Notes under the pieces: generated by a model
The model's database searches: none
Told to the model about the DNA's origin: nothing
The model's input: only the letters and a program-made list of their open reading frames with translations
Part shown: positions 61,237-64,000 of the stretch, piece by piece
Numbering within the stretch: position 1 is the first letter of the stretch
Layout of the letters: every line of letters starts with the position of its first letter
Position numbers and translations under genes: made by a program
Assembly (NCBI GenBank): GCA_004352715.1
Contig: SCFE01000108.1
Span: 560,292 to 624,291, forward strand
Source of the DNA: Hofstenia miamia
Lineage: Eukaryota > Xenacoelomorpha > Acoela
Direction: 5' to 3'
DNA length: 64,000 nucleotides

Positions 61237-61379
61237 GTCTACAAGCATGAGCATTGTTTGCAGTTCCTCTTTGCCAAGGTAAGTCATGGTAAAAATCTTT
61301 GCAAACACCGCAGTCTAATCCTTTGGTGTTATGTTCGCACGTACATTCGAATCGCTGTCTCTCCTGATTGAAATCACAT
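61237..61379 (-). CDS. Netrin gene 2, LE1 exon
   Basis: 143 nt; acceptor TTTTTAG, reading [47 protein letters not shown], donor GTAAAT. Same length and phase as gene 1 LE1. Confidence 0.87.
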
Positions 61380-63343
61380 CTAAAAATTGTTGAGTGAATA
61401 CAATTTTCCTGTGGTGGAGTCACAAATTTTGGAAGCAGACAAGGGTTACGCCTGTTCCATCGTTATTGAATTTCGGTAAATCGAAAATTGAAAAAAATGT
61501 TTTACTACTCCAAGTCTTGTATTCAATATATTTCTTCATTAGAATAAATATATAAACTCAAATCTTCTATATTCACAGGTATACAGCTAATTTATTCATA
61601 CGCAAATGACGGCTATTTGATTTACATTTACCAAAAAGGCAGTTGGATTGCACTTCTAATTCCAATAATCATTATATATATATATATATATAGATAGGAA
61701 AATGCAAAATCAATTTCGAAAATCTGTTGATAAATTCTAATTGAAATTTGAAAGCTTACTATTTCATAATTATAACATCGTAGCATTCATACATTTAATT
61801 GAAATTCATAACAAAATGTAAAGCAAGTACGTTCATTCAAAATTACTAACAGGCATTTTTGATATCAAAATAGCACTATATTTTTTCCTGATCGTAGGTA
61901 TATAGTAACATTGTTTAATAGGGCAGAAATAAATAATATTTTGACACATGAGTGATGTCACTAAATGCTAGAAAATTGATTAGCTAGTCAATTGTCAATG
62001 TTCATTAGTAGCACATGTGCAACACGCGATTTTTCTGACATGATAGACGTCAAAATGAGATAAGGGCAAGATTTCTCAGATTAATACACTGCGAGACAAG
62101 AAGGTGTGAATTTAGACACATTAAACCTAAGACGAATTTTCTTATCTAGATACATATTTACATGGTAATAAATCACGTTTTCGTTGGAAATGAAACCTCT
62201 AACTACACCACTGGAAGCTCTGGCTGCCTCAATTCATGTCTCTGTAAAAATATACTCAAGCAATAACAAATACATTGTTTTCAACAGAAAAATTATACTT
62301 TTGGATAGTGGCCATAAATTTTATTAGGAATTTACGAGTCTCAATGTCTGTGGTCAGACATGAAAAATTTAACAGGAAACTTATAAATGAGTATAATAAA
62401 ATGTAGTATAAACACATTCCTCGTTAAGTTAAAAGCTTATGCATAAAATTAGCTTAATTACCAAAATTATGAATTGTGTAAAAGTTTCAAAAAATATAAA
62501 AGAATCTGGCTTTTTACGCATCATAAAAATTAACTATTTTGTGTGAATAAACTATTCTTGAAAAATAAAAAAAAATTGAAATGTTTGTGTGATATCTAGA
62601 ATAATTTCTTCTAAATACTTGTTGCAAATCGATAAAGATGTCTTGCATATTTTCTACACGTGAGAATAAATGTTATTAATTCAAGTATAAATAAAAGGAT
62701 TAAATATAGATAGAACTCAATTTATTATTATGTTTTAGTTAAAATTTAGAGTAATTAAAAAGATGGTTTAAATTATTCTATCTAACCTCAAATAATAAAT
62801 CAACAAATAAACAGAATTTTCTTCAATGAAGATAAGAAATCCTGTGAAAATTCCTGGATAGAATATGTCAATAAACCCATAAAACTTGAATGAATTATCA
62901 ACAAAACCTCTCCATGTATTTATAGCGCTTAATACAAAACACATGTGCGACTAGGTGGTGATCCGCAACATAACTTCAAAATCCATCGCATTTGTAAACG
63001 ATACTTAGTTATTATTACACCGAAGCACACAAATTTGTTTCTATGCTTTCAATTGTTTATCTAACTCACAAAATTTAAAGAAAATGATATATATGCATGT
63101 GTATGAATGGATTTAAATAAAATGATATTTACGAAGAACCATTTTCACTCAAGTATGTCTACAATTTTAAGCATGCTTTATATACAGAATCCATATATAA
63201 ACTCATTTATAATAAATTATTTTCTCTATAACAAAATATGCTTGACTAAGAATAATTTAAGCACTCGAGCAATATATTTATATAATAAAACTTCGATATT
63301 GCCGTAGAATTGATATTATTTAATTAGATACATAAACACATGA

Positions 63344-63403
<60 letters not shown>

Positions 63404-64000
63404 CAATCTATGCATATCTAACTATGTATGAACTTAGAAAATGGTTGTATGTACAAAAAGATTCTGAGAGAAAATTGTTGTGGACATTTTAATAAATCTA
63501 ACGAGGTATATATTTTAAATATATTATGTTCTAATATTGAAAAATTAACAGATAAGATTGCATGTTTTAATGTTTTTGTGTAATAATATTAATAAACATT
63601 AAGCGTATAATATTTTTCATTATAAGTAGTAAAATGAAACCACATTAAAATACTAAATGAGCTCCTTCATTAAGATAAGAGTATTTCTGCAAATCTTGGG
63701 TGGTTGCAGAGTGCTATTAACTACCCCACCTTCAGTGATAGCATATTGCTAATTACTTCAAACACTTGACATTTAGGACCTAATCAATTGCTCATTTTAT
63801 TGCAAGCCTGTTTTATACTTGCCTTATATAAAGAACGCTGTTGTCCACAATTACTGCATTGCATAGCACACATTTTCTGTGGTTATTCACTGCTTTAAAA
63901 AATTTATTATAAATTACTCATGAACATGTTGCGTATTTTTTACATTTGTTTAAGTAAGCACACACAAATACTTTCAACTTAAATTTTATATTAGAATCAT
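61380..64000. other. Presumed first intron of netrin gene 2
   Basis: AT-rich, no LamNT coding sequence found; TA runs at 61673-61691 and 63345-63403. Confidence 0.5.
63345..63403. repeat. (TA)n microsatellite, 59 bp
   Basis: Longest uninterrupted TA run in the window. Confidence 0.95.

Larger units (their letters stand above)
55905..61379 (-). other. Netrin-like gene 2, visible part (gene span)
   Basis: Six visible exons on the minus strand: LE1, LE2, LE3, a 36-nt microexon, a linker and NTR, total 919 nt. Adding the two bases expected from the LamNT exon gives 921 (307 codons), so all junctions are in frame. Exon lengths for LE1, LE2, LE3 and linker match gene 1 exactly (143, 189, 162, 60). 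The LamNT exon is not seen up to 64000 and presumably lies beyond the window, as the equivalent intron in gene 1 is 6 kb. Same orientation as gene 1, 19.6 kb away: a tandem duplication. Confidence 0.85.

Noticed and set aside
61380-64000. LamNT exon of netrin gene 2 inside the window
   Set aside because: Looked for laminin N-terminal motifs on the minus strand and found none; it is presumably beyond 64000.

Overview
The window is AT-rich animal genomic DNA. It shows spliced genes with GT-AG introns, many (TA)n microsatellites, assembly gaps and several classes of decayed transposons; there are no operons or other bacterial features. I could not identify the species. The split, intron-rich netrin-type genes and the mix of LINE, Gypsy, hAT-like and piggyBac-like relics suggest an invertebrate, possibly a cnidarian or sponge (inference, low confidence).

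The main content is two tandem netrin-like genes on the minus strand. Gene 1 (13004-36329) is complete by my reading of the splice sites. It has a signal peptide and laminin N-terminal (LamNT) exon, a laminin-EGF (LE) 1 exon, then six LE2-LE3 exon pairs instead of the usual one, then a linker exon and a terminal NTR (C345C) exon. All 16 exons join in frame; the coding total is 3399 nt (1132 residues) with 13 LE domains, where known netrins have three. The additional pairs lie in a genomic tandem array (about 16.5-22.05 kb) of ~1.03-kb units, partly organised as a 2.08-kb higher-order repeat. Gene 2 (55905-61379 and beyond) keeps the conventional LE1-LE2-LE3-NTR plan, plus a 36-nt microexon; its LamNT exon should lie past the right edge. 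A decayed, inverted LE1 exon relic sits between them at 37.5 kb.

Region by region: 0-4.2 kb holds an hAT-like remnant and a broken transposon-associated reading frame, part of it present twice around a single-N join; 4.4 kb has a small piggyBac-type MITE; 5.3-11.6 kb is bounded by two inverted copies of a promoter-rich repeat, encloses LINE fragments and contains two 1000-N gaps; 13.0-36.3 kb is netrin gene 1, with LINE relics and a 1.3-kb piggyBac-type element in its introns; 36.3-55.9 kb is intergenic and full of broken retroelements (Gypsy, APE-type LINE, a 5'-truncated element with a restriction-like endonuclease domain) and two unidentified broken reading frames; 55.9-64 kb is netrin gene 2 and its first intron.

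The most noteworthy item is the expanded-LE netrin. All array exons are phase 1-1 (189 or 162 nt), so duplication of whole pairs keeps the frame. It must be checked against assembly error, because some units are nearly identical and the region contains a single-N join.
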